Under the pieces are notes generated by a model. That model did no database searches and had not been told where the DNA came from. It saw nothing but the letters and a program-made list of their open reading frames with translations. Shown piece by piece: positions 51,404 through 61,973 of a DNA stretch of 64,000 nt. Every line of letters starts with the position of its first letter. The stretch's first letter is position 1. The translations under genes and the position numbers were made by a program. Source of the stretch: Mesorhizobium sp. ORS 3359 (lineage in GTDB: Bacteria; Pseudomonadota; Alphaproteobacteria; Rhizobiales; Rhizobiaceae); the NCBI GenBank assembly GCA_000824845.1, contig CCNC01000046.1:186001-250000 (forward strand). Reading direction: 5' to 3'.

Positions 51404-52180
51404 ATGTCAGTTGAGAGAACCACGGCCGCGGGCGGCATGGAAACCTCCTATGGTTTCAGGAAGGTCGGGGCAGGCGAGAAGCAGCCCCTGGTCAATGACG
51501 TCTTCCATAAGGTGGCCAATCGATACGACCTGATGAACGATCTGATGTCGGCCGGGTTGCATCGGTTGTGGAAGGACGCGATGGTCGCCTGGCTGAACCC
51601 GCCGAAGCGGCCGGGCTGGAAGGTGCTCGATGTCGCCGGCGGCACCGGGGACATCGCCTTCAGGATCGTCGAGGCCAGCCATCGCCAGGCCCATGCCACC
51701 GTGCTCGACATCAATGGTTCCATGCTTTCCGTCGGCCGCGACCGCGCCGAGAAGCAGGGGCTTGCGGCAAACACCGACTTCGTCGAGGCCAATGCCGAGG
51801 AATTGCCGTTCGAGGACGACACCTTCGATGCCTATACGATTGCCTTCGGCATCCGCAACGTGCCGCGCATCGAGGTCGCCCTTGCCGAAGCCTATCGCGT
51901 GCTGAAGCGCGGCGGCCGGTTTCTGTGCCTTGAATTCTCGGAGGTTGAGATGCCGCTGCTCGACAAGGCCTATGAGGCCTGGTCGTTCAACGCGATCCCC
52001 AGGATCGGCAAGGCGGTGACCGGCGACGACGAGCCCTATTCCTACCTCGTCGAATCCATCCGCAAGTTCCCCAACCAGCAGAATTTCGCTGCGATGATCG
52101 CCCGCGCCGGCTTCGATCGCGTCACCTTCCGCAACTATTCAGGCGGCATCGCCGCCCTTCATTCCGGCTGGAAGCTTTGA
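51404..52180 (+). CDS. ubiE: Ubiquinone/menaquinone biosynthesis C-methyltransferase
   Basis: A 258-residue class I methyltransferase. SAM site [15 protein letters not shown] near residues 69-83, then [18 protein letters not shown] upstream and [34 protein letters not shown], all UbiE signatures. It methylates the quinone ring using SAM. It is followed by ubiB after 43 bp, the usual rhizobial order. Confidence 0.95.
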   Translation: MSVERTTAAGGMETSYGFRKVGAGEKQPLVNDVFHKVANRYDLMNDLMSAGLHRLWKDAMVAWLNPPKRPGWKVLDVAGGTGDIAFRIVEASHRQAHATVLDINGSMLSVGRDRAEKQGLAANTDFVEANAEELPFEDDTFDAYTIAFGIRNVPRIEVALAEAYRVLKRGGRFLCLEFSEVEMPLLDKAYEAWSFNAIPRIGKAVTGDDEPYSYLVESIRKFPNQQNFAAMIARAGFDRVTFRNYSGGIAALHSGWKL

Positions 52181-52223
52181 GGCCGGATCCCTTGAAGCAG
52201 GCCCTCTTGAATCGGGATGGCGA

Positions 52224-53798
52224 ATGAGCAGCGTCGCCGCCGCCTTCAGGCTAGCCCGGGCCGGCTGGGTGCTGGTCCGCGAGGGCGTCGTCGCGGCGCT
52301 GCCGGGCGAAGAACTCTCCGGCATGCCGAAATTTGGTTGGCGCGTGGCGCGGTTGTTCACGCGCCGCCGCGCGCTGAGCTACCAGCGCGGCGACCGGCTG
52401 GCGCGCGCGGTGTTTCGGCTTGGACCATCCTACGTCAAGCTCGGCCAGTTCCTGGCGACGCGGCCCGACGTCGTCGGCAACGACATGGCGCTCGACCTCG
52501 CGCTGCTGCAGGACAAGATGCATACTTTCCCGAAGGCGGAAGCGATCCATGCGATCGAAGCCTCGCTCGGGCGCAGGATAGACGATCTCTATTCGAGCTT
52601 CGGCGAGCCGGTGGCGGCAGCCTCGATCGCGCAGGTGCACAGCGCCGAGGTCGTGCGCGAGGGTAGCGCTTCGCGCGTGGCGGTGAAGGTCATCCGGCCC
52701 GGCGTGCGGCGCCGCTTCTTCCAGGACCTTGAAAGCTATTTCCTCGCCGCACGCCTGCAGGAGAAGTATATCCCCGCGTCGCGTCGGCTGCGCCCGGTCG
52801 AGGTGACGCAGACGCTGGCGCAGACCACCAGGATCGAGATGGACCTGCGGCTCGAGGCGGCCGCGCTTTCGGAGCTCGGCGAGAACACCAAGGACGATTT
52901 GGGATTCCGCGTGCCGGCGGTCGACTGGGAACGGACCGGCCGCGACGTGCTCACCATGGAGTGGATCGACGGCGTCAAGATGAACGACATCGCCGGCCTT
53001 GCCGCCGCCGGTCATGACCTCAAGGCAATCGCCGCCAATCTCATCCAGTCGTTCCTGCGGCATACGCTGCGCGACGGCTTCTTCCATGCCGACATGCATC
53101 CGGGGAACCTGTTCGTCGAGGCGGACGGCACCATCGTCGCCGTCGATCTCGGCATTGCCGGGCGGCTCGGCAAGAAGGAGCGGCGCTTCCTGGCGGAGAT
53201 CCTCTACGGCTTCATCGTGCGCGACTATCAGCGCGTCGCCGAGGTGCATTTCGAGGCGGGTTATGTGCCGCGCCAGCACAATGTCTCGGCCTTCGCCCAA
53301 GCGATCCGCGCCATCGGCGAGCCGATCCACGGCCAGTCTGCCGACACCATCTCGATGGCGAAGCTCTTGACGCTTCTTTTCGAGGTCACCGAGCTGTTCG
53401 ACATGGCGACGCGGCCGGAACTGATCCTGCTGCAGAAGACCATGGTCGTCGTCGAAGGCGTTGCGCGCACGCTCGATCCGGCCTTCAACATGTGGAAGAC
53501 CTCCGAACCGGTGGTCGGCGATTGGATCGCCGGCAATCTCGGCCCGCGCGGGCTGCTCACCGACGCGCGCGACGGCGCCAAGGCGCTGCTGGCCCTTGCA
53601 AGGCAGGCGCCGGACCTCGCAGCCCGCACCGACCGGCTGTCGCGCGAGATCGACCTGATGGCCGAGAATGGCCTGCGCTTCGACGAAGCGACCGCGCAAG
53701 CCATCGGCAAGGCCGAAGCGCGCCACACCCGGTCCGGCCGCGTGGCGCTGTGGGTGATTGCGCTGACGCTGATCTACATCGCGTGGAAATTGCTCTGA
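52224..53798 (+). CDS. ubiB: UbiB atypical kinase-like protein (2-octaprenylphenol hydroxylation)
   Basis: A 524-residue ABC1/ADCK family protein. LGPSYVKLGQFLATRPD near 70-86 is the family hallmark (KxGQ), VAVKVIRPGV holds the Lys, FHADMHPGNLFV and VDLGIAGRLG are the catalytic and metal loops, and a membrane anchor (VALWVIALTLIYIAWKLL) ends the chain. It is needed for ubiquinone synthesis, probably as an ATPase on lipid intermediates. It lies upstream of coaBC with a 72-bp gap that carries an operator-like region. Confidence 0.95.
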   Translation: MSSVAAAFRLARAGWVLVREGVVAALPGEELSGMPKFGWRVARLFTRRRALSYQRGDRLARAVFRLGPSYVKLGQFLATRPDVVGNDMALDLALLQDKMHTFPKAEAIHAIEASLGRRIDDLYSSFGEPVAAASIAQVHSAEVVREGSASRVAVKVIRPGVRRRFFQDLESYFLAARLQEKYIPASRRLRPVEVTQTLAQTTRIEMDLRLEAAALSELGENTKDDLGFRVPAVDWERTGRDVLTMEWIDGVKMNDIAGLAAAGHDLKAIAANLIQSFLRHTLRDGFFHADMHPGNLFVEADGTIVAVDLGIAGRLGKKERRFLAEILYGFIVRDYQRVAEVHFEAGYVPRQHNVSAFAQAIRAIGEPIHGQSADTISMAKLLTLLFEVTELFDMATRPELILLQKTMVVVEGVARTLDPAFNMWKTSEPVVGDWIAGNLGPRGLLTDARDGAKALLALARQAPDLAARTDRLSREIDLMAENGLRFDEATAQAIGKAEARHTRSGRVALWVIALTLIYIAWKLL

Positions 53799-53820
53799 GC
53801 GTCACGCGGCTTGTCGGACG

Positions 53821-53870
53821 GTGATTGCGTTGCTATCATTGCAATCGCTATTTGAAGCGAGTGCAATCAC
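53821..53870. promoter_or_regulatory. Operator-like repeats upstream of the RHH-coaBC gene
   Basis: GTGATTGC (53821-53828) is inverted as GCAATCAC (53863-53870), just before the ATG. A second pairing, GATTGC (53823-53828) with GCAATC (53841-53846), is separated by 12 bases that include TGCTATCA (53831-53838), the core bound by FitA-type antitoxins. It is the expected site for the ribbon-helix-helix domain of the following protein. Confidence 0.6.
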
Positions 53871-55343
53871 ATGGCCAGCATCACGATCCGCAATCTCGAT
53901 GACGAGGTCAAGGACTTGCTGCGGCAGCTCGCGGCCGAAAATGGCTGCTCGATGGAGGAGCAGGCGCGGACGATGATCCGCGCTGCGGTCGAGGGGCGGA
54001 CGGGGCAGTCGGACCGCATCGGCCAGATCGAGCAGACGCTGCGTGCGCTGACAGGTTCTAAGGAGCAGGCGACGCCGGTTGTCGCGGCATCCGGCAAGCC
54101 GGTCGCGCGAGGCTCTCTCTCCGGCAAGCGCATCCTGCTGATCATCGGCGGCGGCATCGCCGCCTACAAATCGCTCGACTTGATCCGGCGGCTGCGCGAG
54201 CGGGGCGCTTCCGTACGGGTGGTCATGACATCGGCCGCGCAGGAATTCGTCACCACGCTTTCGGCCGGCGCGCTTTCGGCCGACCATGTCTTCACCGAAC
54301 TGTTCGATCGCAAGGACGAGCACGATGTCGGCCATATCAGGCTGTCGCGCGAGGCCGACCTGCTGGTCGTGGCGCCGGCCACCGCCGACCTGATGGCGAA
54401 GCTCGCCAACGGCCATGCCAGCGACCTCGCCTCGACGGTGCTTCTGGCCACCGACAAGAAGGTGCTGATGGCCCCCGCAATGAACCCGAAGATGTGGGCG
54501 CATGCAGCCACGCGCCGCAACCGGGCGACGTTGCAGAAGGACGGCATCGCCTTCGTCGGCCCCGCCAAGGGCGAAATGGCCGAAAGCAACGAAGCGGGCG
54601 AGGGCCGCATGGCCGAACCGCTCGAGATCGTCGCCGCGATCGAGGCAATGCTCGAGGAGAAGCCGAAGCCGCTGGCTGGCCGCAGGATCATCGTCACCTC
54701 AGGGCCGACGCATGAGCCGATCGACCCGGTGCGCTACATCGCCAACCGGTCTTCGGGCAAGCAGGGCCATGCCATCGCGGCCGCGCTGGCAAAGCTCGGC
54801 GCCGATGTGCGGCTCGTTTCCGGTCCGCTCACCATTGCCGATCCGGCCGGCGTCGCGACCACCCATGTCGAAACGGCCGCGCAGATGAAGCAAGCGGTCG
54901 AGAGCCTGTTGCCGGCGGATGCCGCCGTGTTCGTTGCGGCGGTCGCCGACTGGCGCACGGCCAATGCCGCCGGCGAGAAGATCAAGAAGGTGGCGGGCGA
55001 AGGGCCGCCGTCGCTACAGATGGTCGAGAACCCGGACATCCTGGCCGGCATCGGCCATCATGCGCAGCGGCCCGGTCTTGTCGTCGGCTTCGCCGCCGAA
55101 ACGCAGGACCTGATCGCCAATGCCGAAGCCAAGCTCAAGAAAAAGGGCGCCGACTTCATCGTCGCCAACGACGTTTCGCATGAAAGCGGCATCGGCCCAT
55201 CGGGCGTCATGGGCGGCGACCGCAACAAGGTGCGCATCGTCTCCAGGGCCGGCGTCGAGGAATGGCCGGAAATGGGCAAGGACGAGGTGGCGGCGCGGCT
55301 TGCCGCGCTCATTGCCGAGCGGCTGCAGACCGTCGTGGTGTGA
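53871..55343 (+). CDS. coaBC: CoaBC phosphopantothenoylcysteine decarboxylase/synthetase with N-terminal ribbon-helix-helix domain
   Basis: A 490-residue protein in three parts. Residues 1-45 (MASITIRNLDDEVKDLLRQ then CSMEEQARTMIRAAV) match the FitA-like ribbon-helix-helix of antitoxins. A linker (46-85) leads to CoaC (85-270, with LLIIGGGIAAYKSLDLIR and the PxMNxxMW motif PAMNPKMW) and CoaB (275-490, with TSGPTHEPIDPVRYIANRSSGKQG and AAVADWR). CoaBC makes 4'-phosphopantetheine from phosphopantothenate, Cys and CTP. No ATG, GTG or TTG exists in frame between codon 35 and the CoaC start, so the fusion is real at the DNA level. An operator-like region precedes it. Confidence 0.92.
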   Translation: MASITIRNLDDEVKDLLRQLAAENGCSMEEQARTMIRAAVEGRTGQSDRIGQIEQTLRALTGSKEQATPVVAASGKPVARGSLSGKRILLIIGGGIAAYKSLDLIRRLRERGASVRVVMTSAAQEFVTTLSAGALSADHVFTELFDRKDEHDVGHIRLSREADLLVVAPATADLMAKLANGHASDLASTVLLATDKKVLMAPAMNPKMWAHAATRRNRATLQKDGIAFVGPAKGEMAESNEAGEGRMAEPLEIVAAIEAMLEEKPKPLAGRRIIVTSGPTHEPIDPVRYIANRSSGKQGHAIAAALAKLGADVRLVSGPLTIADPAGVATTHVETAAQMKQAVESLLPADAAVFVAAVADWRTANAAGEKIKKVAGEGPPSLQMVENPDILAGIGHHAQRPGLVVGFAAETQDLIANAEAKLKKKGADFIVANDVSHESGIGPSGVMGGDRNKVRIVSRAGVEEWPEMGKDEVAARLAALIAERLQTVVV

Positions 55344-55380
55344 TGCCGAAGCCGGCGCTTGGGTCGCCGGCCCCTCGACG

Positions 55381-56748
<1,368 letters not shown>

Positions 56749-56816
56749 CTAGATAGCGCTTGGTGCGGGTGCAGTAAAATTGATAGTAATCGGATCCGGA
56801 TATCAACGGATTTGAT

Positions 56817-57674
56817 ATGCAGGCTCCACTCGATCTCAAGCTCCTGTCGACATTCGTGCGCGCGGCGCATTCCGGCACGCTGAGCGCCGTGGCGGTGCAG
56901 GTCGGGCGCACCCAATCGGCCGTGACCATGCAGATCCAGCGCCTGGAGGAAGCGCTTGGCCAGAGCCTTTTTCATCGCAGCGGCAGCGGGGTGCGGCTCA
57001 CCGGCAGCGGCGAACGCTTTCTGGCCTATGCCGAGCGCATCCTCAAAATCCATGACGAAGCGATCTCGGCCTTTTCCGACAAGGGCCTGCATGGGTCGAT
57101 CATCTTCGGCAGCCCCGAAGATTATCTGAGCGCGTTCTTCCCGGCGCTCTTGAAGGGTTTCGGCACCATGTATCCCGATGTCGAGATCAAGGTGGTGTCG
57201 GCGCCGACGGTCGAACTGCGCACGCTCATCAATGCGCGTCAGGTCGATCTGGCGCTCGTTTCCACACCCAATCCAGGCGATGCGCCGGATGTCGTGCGCA
57301 GGGAATCGCTGGTCTGGGTCGGCAGCCGGCCAACCCTGGAACTCTACGATTTCGGCGACACCGTGCCGCTCGCCCTGGCTGCGTCGAACGCGATCGACCA
57401 CAAGGGGGCCTGCGAGGCCATGACCCGCGCCGGCCTGCGCTACAAGATAGCCTATGCCTCCAACAGCCTTGCCGGGCTGATCGCCGTTGCGCGGTCAGGG
57501 CTGGCGATCAGCGTGATGGCGGAGGGGGCGGTCCCGCCCGATCTGCATATTCTCGGCGCTCCGCTTCCTCCGCTGCCCGGGCTCGGCATTGTGATCGTTT
57601 TCGCCGATGCGGAACGATCGCCTGCGGTCACGGCCTTTGCCGATCACATCCGCAAGGTTCTGCCGTCGCTTTGA
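56817..57674 (+). CDS. dgdR: LysR family regulator, DgdR-like
   Basis: A 285-residue LysR protein. The helix-turn-helix covers about residues 5-65 (LDLKLLSTFVRAAHSGTLSAVAVQVGRTQSAVTMQIQRLE region) and the effector domain follows. It is divergent from dgdA, and DgdR is the known repressor of dgdA in Burkholderia. The start at 56817 is right at the HTH beginning. The convergent MFS gene ends 35 bp away. Confidence 0.85.
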   Translation: MQAPLDLKLLSTFVRAAHSGTLSAVAVQVGRTQSAVTMQIQRLEEALGQSLFHRSGSGVRLTGSGERFLAYAERILKIHDEAISAFSDKGLHGSIIFGSPEDYLSAFFPALLKGFGTMYPDVEIKVVSAPTVELRTLINARQVDLALVSTPNPGDAPDVVRRESLVWVGSRPTLELYDFGDTVPLALAASNAIDHKGACEAMTRAGLRYKIAYASNSLAGLIAVARSGLAISVMAEGAVPPDLHILGAPLPPLPGLGIVIVFADAERSPAVTAFADHIRKVLPSL

Positions 57675-57709
57675 GGGTCTGCCGCCTCGCAGCCTCTCGA
57701 GCAGGAACG

Positions 57710-59146
57710 TCAGCCCGCGGCCATTTGCGGCCGGTTCGCCGTCAAAGACATTCTCAAAGCCGCCAGGCACCCGACGATCCCGAGCGGCACGAAAGCCAGG
57801 AACAGCCAGTCGGCGACGGTCGCGGCCGCCTCGCGGCTCAGGCCATCGGAGAACCCGCAGGCATTGGCGATAATGCCGGCAAGGGCGGTGCCTACCGCAT
57901 AGCCGATGCGCTGCATCGTCGGCACCGCGGCGGAGGCGATGGTCTGTTCGCCCTCGCGCGCCGAGGCGACGATGACGCGGGTCAGGAACGGCCAGGCGAC
58001 GCCGAAGCCGCCGCCTTGGAAAAGGGCGCAAAGCAGGATCAGCGGGATCGAGCCGGTCGGGATCGTGTAGGCGAAGCCGGCAATGCCGCAGGTGATCATC
58101 AGCGCGCCGACGACGATGATCGACCGCTCGCGATGCAGCGGCGCGTTGGCGACGAGGATCGACAGGATCGACCAGGCAATCGATTCGGCGGCGATGATGT
58201 AGCCGGTGGTGAGAAGCGGGATCTGATGCAGCGTGGTCAAGAGCAGCGGTCCGTAGATGCCGAAGGAACAGGTCGCCACCGAGAACGCCGCGACCATCGT
58301 CATGCCGCTGCCGACGGGCGAGCGCCACGAAAATAGATTCGACGGGAAGAGCCGCGAGCGCGGCCTGAGCCCATCGATCCGGACGAACAGCGCCAAGCCG
58401 ATCAGGCCAAGGCAAAGAAGCAGCGTGGAGCGAAGCAGCGCGATATCGACGCCGGCGGTTGCGATCAGCACGACGGCGACGGCAAGGCAGCCGAGCGCGC
58501 CATAGGGGAAGGGCGGCGCCGCATCGCCCGAGGCCCGCGACCGCGACGCGCCGGCGGTGTTGAGGACGGTAAGGCTGGCAAGCGCGACGGCGATGCCGCC
58601 CAGGGTGAAGATGCCGACCGCCCAGCGCCAGGACAGATGCTCGACCATGATCGCCCCGATCATCGGGCCGCTGAAGGCGGCTATGCCCCAGATCGCCGAC
58701 ATCACACCGAAGAGTTGGGGCCAGATGTTGCGTGGAAACAACCGCTCGACGGAGATAAACGCCAGCGACACCAGCGCGCCGCCACCGAGGCCCTCGATCA
58801 ATCGTCCGGCGAGGAACTGGGTCATCGAGGGCGCTACGGCGCTTACCAGCGCGCCGGCCGCGTAAAGCAGGGCAGCGACCGCCATGTTGTTGCGCAGGCT
58901 GACATAGCTGACCAGTCGTCCGGCTGCGGCGCCCGCCGTGATGGCGCCAAGCTCGTAGATCGCCAGCGACCAGCCGACCAGCTGCACGCCGTCCAGCTCG
59001 CCGACCATCGCCGGCATCACCGTCGCCATCATCGTCTCGTTGGTGGCGTAAAGCAGAATGCCGAGATTGATGAAGCAGAAGCGCGCCAGGTCGCCGCTCA
59101 TCCACAGCGCCCCCCAGTCGACCCTGTTTTCGGATTTCGCGCTCAA
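57710..59146 (-). CDS. MFS transporter, 14-helix drug efflux type
   Basis: A 478-residue membrane protein with about 14 hydrophobic helices. Features include the N-terminal LYATNETMMATVMPAMVGELDG and the motif A-like LVGWSLAIYELGAITAGAAAGRL, LAGRLIEGLGGGALVSLAFI, and the later FQGGGFGVAWPFLTRVI. It is a DHA2-like exporter with an unknown substrate. It lies convergent to dgdR and divergent from no obvious partner; a DUF992 gene is 90 bp beyond. Confidence 0.8.
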   Translation of the reverse strand: MSAKSENRVDWGALWMSGDLARFCFINLGILLYATNETMMATVMPAMVGELDGVQLVGWSLAIYELGAITAGAAAGRLVSYVSLRNNMAVAALLYAAGALVSAVAPSMTQFLAGRLIEGLGGGALVSLAFISVERLFPRNIWPQLFGVMSAIWGIAAFSGPMIGAIMVEHLSWRWAVGIFTLGGIAVALASLTVLNTAGASRSRASGDAAPPFPYGALGCLAVAVVLIATAGVDIALLRSTLLLCLGLIGLALFVRIDGLRPRSRLFPSNLFSWRSPVGSGMTMVAAFSVATCSFGIYGPLLLTTLHQIPLLTTGYIIAAESIAWSILSILVANAPLHRERSIIVVGALMITCGIAGFAYTIPTGSIPLILLCALFQGGGFGVAWPFLTRVIVASAREGEQTIASAAVPTMQRIGYAVGTALAGIIANACGFSDGLSREAAATVADWLFLAFVPLGIVGCLAALRMSLTANRPQMAAG

Positions 59147-59235
59147 ATCAATTCTCCCGATTTGTATCGGGCACGGTGTCTAGGACCTCAACCACGGTTG
59201 AGCTCAAGCGAATTTTACACTGTCGCGACGGCCGG

Positions 59236-59718
59236 TCAGTTCGCTATGCTGCGCAGCTGGAACTGGCTGACGCCGATGGCTATGTTGAGACCGGTCTGGG
59301 TCTGGACGCTGAGCGGCTGCAGAGTGAAGGCGTTGCCGGTGCCGCCGACCAGGAGATTGGCGCCGGCGCCGACCGCGGCGGTCACTTCGGCGCTGGCGCC
59401 GACATAGTCGCCGGCAAGCGCACCCGGGGCGTAGATGTTGTTCATCGGCGTCAGCACCAGCCAGCGCATCACGCTCTGGCTGGTCGTGCCGATGTCGAGG
59501 CCATACTTGTTGACGGCGCCGAAATACGCTTCCGGCGCGAAGGTCTTGTCGGCCGGCGTGAAGGTGCAGCTCAGATCCTTGCTGGAGCCGAAGACGAAGC
59601 CGGTGCCACCGCCGATGGCGCAATCCAAGACGCCGAGCTCGACGCCGCCGGTCTCCGCCCGAGCTTGCCCGGCCAGTGCAACGATCGCGATCGCGGTTGC
59701 GGCGATGATCCTCGACAT
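59236..59718 (-). CDS. DUF992 family periplasmic protein 1
   Basis: A 160-residue protein with signal peptide (SRIIAATAIAIVALAGQARA). The mature part shows the DUF992 pattern: VELGVLDCAIGGGTGFVFGSS, CTFTP, AYFGAVNKYGLDIG, GANLLVGG and LQPLSVQTQTGLNIA. The function is unknown. A paralogue is at 59867; both end with PLSVQxQTGxNxA. A palindromic repeat lies just upstream of the start. Confidence 0.85.
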   Translation of the reverse strand: MSRIIAATAIAIVALAGQARAETGGVELGVLDCAIGGGTGFVFGSSKDLSCTFTPADKTFAPEAYFGAVNKYGLDIGTTSQSVMRWLVLTPMNNIYAPGALAGDYVGASAEVTAAVGAGANLLVGGTGNAFTLQPLSVQTQTGLNIAIGVSQFQLRSIAN

Positions 59719-59740
59719 GTGTCCCCCTCTTCTTTTTGAC

Positions 59741-59786
59741 GCAATTCCGGACGGAAAACCGTGTCACACTTTTCCTGGAACTGCTC
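59741..59786. repeat. Palindromic intergenic repeat
   Basis: GCAATTCCGGACGGAAAACCG...CACACTTTTCCTGGAACTGC between the two DUF992 genes; the outer ends GCAATTCC and GGAACTGC are nearly inverted. Copies at 40207 and 48742. Confidence 0.75.
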
Positions 59787-59866
59787 AAAAAGCATGCGGC
59801 CCGGAACGGCTACAATGTCCTGTTCCGGGCCGCGCGTATAGGCGGATGTCGTTAGCGGATGAGCGC

Positions 59867-60343
59867 TTATTTGTAGGAGTGGACCAGATCCAGCGACGCC
59901 ACCGCGACGGCCAGGTTGACGCCGGTCTGCGCCTGCACGCTCAGCGGCTCCAGCATGAAGGCGCCGTCGAGGCCGCCGACCAGGAGATTGGCTCCGCCGC
60001 CGGTCACGACGGAAGCCTCGGCGTTGACGCCGTAATAGCTGCCGGCGAGGTCGCCAGCCTCATGATGGCGCGTGCCGGCAAGCACCGCCCAGACGAGCTG
60101 GCCCTGATGCGTCTGGCCGAGGTCGACGCCGAGCTTGGAGATCATGCCGGTGTACTGCTCGGCCGGACCGTGATGATAGGGACGGAAGGTGCAGGACACA
60201 CCCTTGTTGGACGTGATGACATAGCCGACGCCGCCGTCGATGGTGCAATCGAGCGTGCCGAGCCGGAGCGTGCCGGCGCTGACTGGGGAAGCGAGGACCG
60301 TGGCGGCAAGCGCGGCAGCGGCACAGGCAAGGGATTTGATCAT
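59867..60343 (-). CDS. DUF992 family periplasmic protein 2
   Basis: A 158-residue paralogue of the preceding protein: signal IKSLACAAAALAATVLASPVSA, then LRLGTLDCTIDGGVGYVITSNKGVSCTF, QYTGMISKLGVDLG, GGGANLLVGGLDGAFMLEPLSVQAQTGVNLAVA. The Met at 60343 begins the signal sequence; an earlier in-frame Met at 60397 is less likely. The pair probably arose by duplication. Two His residues (PYHHGP) are specific to this copy. Confidence 0.85.
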   Translation of the reverse strand: MIKSLACAAAALAATVLASPVSAGTLRLGTLDCTIDGGVGYVITSNKGVSCTFRPYHHGPAEQYTGMISKLGVDLGQTHQGQLVWAVLAGTRHHEAGDLAGSYYGVNAEASVVTGGGANLLVGGLDGAFMLEPLSVQAQTGVNLAVAVASLDLVHSYK

Positions 60344-60549
60344 TGGAAAGGTCCTTTCGCGAAAATCTTGGCCCCGGCTTAAACTGTCGAGGTGCAAGGA
60401 GCGTTCCGCCGAAAACTTGGCGCGAACATGGCAAAGGTTAACGCATTGCCCTGGGCGGTTAACGGATCGCTATCGGCGTCGCCACGGCGCAACACTGCGG
60501 CCGCCGGCGGCGACGGCGCCTGGCGCGAGATGCCTTTCCGTTACAGCTC

Positions 60550-61401
60550 TCAGCTGGCGTTGCCGCCGGTACGCGACAGGCCGTCCTTGGCCGGCTGGTA
60601 GTTCGGGTCGAGGTGGATCGCCTCGCGGTAGGACTTGGCGGCCCTCACCTTGTCGCCGCGGCGCTCGTAGATCAGCGCCTGGTTGGCCCAGGCCTCGGCA
60701 TTCTTGCCGTCGAGCTTGATGGCCATGTTGAAATCGGAGAAGGCGTTGTCCTCGTCGCCTGTCGCCAGATAGGAGAGGCCGCGGCCGTTGTAGGGCTCGG
60801 CGGCGTCCGGCGCCAGCGAGATGGCGGTCGAGAAGTCCTCTATGGCGAATTTGTGCTGGCCCTGGCTCTGATAGATCAGGCCACGATTGTGGTAGGCGCG
60901 CGCATCGGTGGTGTCGAGCTGGATCGCCTTCTGAAAGTCGTTGAAGGCATCCTGGGTGCGGCCCGCCTTACGGTAGAGATTGCCGCGGCCGATATAGGCG
61001 GCGTCGTAATTGGCGTTGATCTGGATCGAGCGATTGTAGTCGGCCAGAGCGGCTTCCTGATTGCCGAGGAAGCGCTGGATCAGCGCGCGGTTCGAATAGG
61101 CCTGGTAGAAATTCGGGTTGAGCTGGATGGCCTGGTTGAAGTCCTTGAGCGCGGCCTGGTACTGGCCGCCGCGGCCATAGGCCGAGCCGCGCACATTGTA
61201 GCCCTCGGGATCCTGCGGATTGCGTTGGATGACCGCCGAGAGCGAGGAGATGTTCTCGCTTGAGCCTTGCGCCTTGTCGATCGAGTTGAACTCACCCGTC
61301 GGGGCTGTCTGACATGCTGCAAGCATCAGACCCGAAAGCAGGGCCGCCGTCAGGGCGAAGCCGCGAAAAGCGGTTCCACGCTCCACGGTAATAGCGTTCA
61401 T
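60550..61401 (-). CDS. TPR-repeat lipoprotein (NlpI-like)
   Basis: A 283-residue lipoprotein. The signal ends in the lipobox LAAC (LMLAACQTAPTGE). Six tetratricopeptide repeats follow from about residue 60 to 280 (for example AYSNRALIQRFLGNQEAALADYNRSIQINANY). It is an outer or inner membrane scaffold protein. The ATG at 61401 has GAGGA; an in-frame GTG at 61413 is less good. It stands alone downstream of rpsU with a terminator between. Confidence 0.87.
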   Translation of the reverse strand: MNAITVERGTAFRGFALTAALLSGLMLAACQTAPTGEFNSIDKAQGSSENISSLSAVIQRNPQDPEGYNVRGSAYGRGGQYQAALKDFNQAIQLNPNFYQAYSNRALIQRFLGNQEAALADYNRSIQINANYDAAYIGRGNLYRKAGRTQDAFNDFQKAIQLDTTDARAYHNRGLIYQSQGQHKFAIEDFSTAISLAPDAAEPYNGRGLSYLATGDEDNAFSDFNMAIKLDGKNAEAWANQALIYERRGDKVRAAKSYREAIHLDPNYQPAKDGLSRTGGNAS

Positions 61402-61457
61402 CTTTGTCCTCACTGCCGCAGCGCCGTCAGTCCGTTCCCTCTCCGAACCGGCTCGAA

Positions 61458-61501
61458 TCTATAAACAAAAAGGTGGCGGCGATTCCGCATCGCGCCACCT
61501 T
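61458..61501 (-). terminator. Rho-independent terminator after rpsU
   Basis: On the minus strand AAGGTGGCG (61501-61493) pairs with CGCCACCTT (61478-61470), then TTTTTGTTTAT follows. It lies 33 bp after the S21 stop. Confidence 0.85.
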
Positions 61502-61533
61502 CGGTATCCTTCGAAAAGGACGAAAAATAGGCG

Positions 61534-61800
61534 TTATGAGCGCGGCGAACGCGGCGCGCCACCAGCACCGGCCGGAGCCGGACGCGGGGTCATCGGCAGC
61601 AGGCCTTCGCGCTGGGCGCGCTTGCGGGCCAGCTTGCGGGCGCGGCGCACGGCTTCGGCCTTCTCGCGGGCACGCTTCTCGGACGGCTTCTCGTAGTGAC
61701 CGCGCATCTTCATTTCGCGGAAAATACCTTCGCGCTGCATTTTCTTCTTCAGCGCGCGAAGCGCCTGATCAACGTTGTTGTCGCGGACGAGTACCTGCAC
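61534..61800 (-). CDS. rpsU: 30S ribosomal protein S21
   Basis: An 88-residue S21 from a GTG start: [20 protein letters not shown], then [41 protein letters not shown], the standard S21 body. A C-terminal Pro/Ala/Gly tail ([19 protein letters not shown]) is typical of alphaproteobacteria. Upstream codons to 61845 are in frame but the family begins at this GTG, with AGGATT in front. Confidence 0.9.
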   Translation of the reverse strand: MQVLVRDNNVDQALRALKKKMQREGIFREMKMRGHYEKPSEKRAREKAEAVRRARKLARKRAQREGLLPMTPRPAPAGAGGAPRSPRS

Positions 61801-61973
61801 GGGCAATCCTGTCTTCGGGTTTGAAATCGCTAGGCAATCGGCCATAGCCGGGATGCCTCCGCGGCGAGTTGCACCGCGAATTGTGGGCGGCTGATAGCAG
61901 AATCAGGCTGGGATGTCCACCGTTGATTGCAAGAAAGCGCGATCAAAAATCCGAGCATTTCGACTGCTGTGTT

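Noticed and set aside
55351..55371. GC-rich hairpin after coaBC as a terminator
   Set aside because: GCCGGCG/CGCCGGC pairs, but no U-run follows on either strand.
57495..59105. Long open frame of 536 codons overlapping the MFS gene
   Set aside because: It is Arg-rich and in another frame of the same strand as the well-defined MFS protein.
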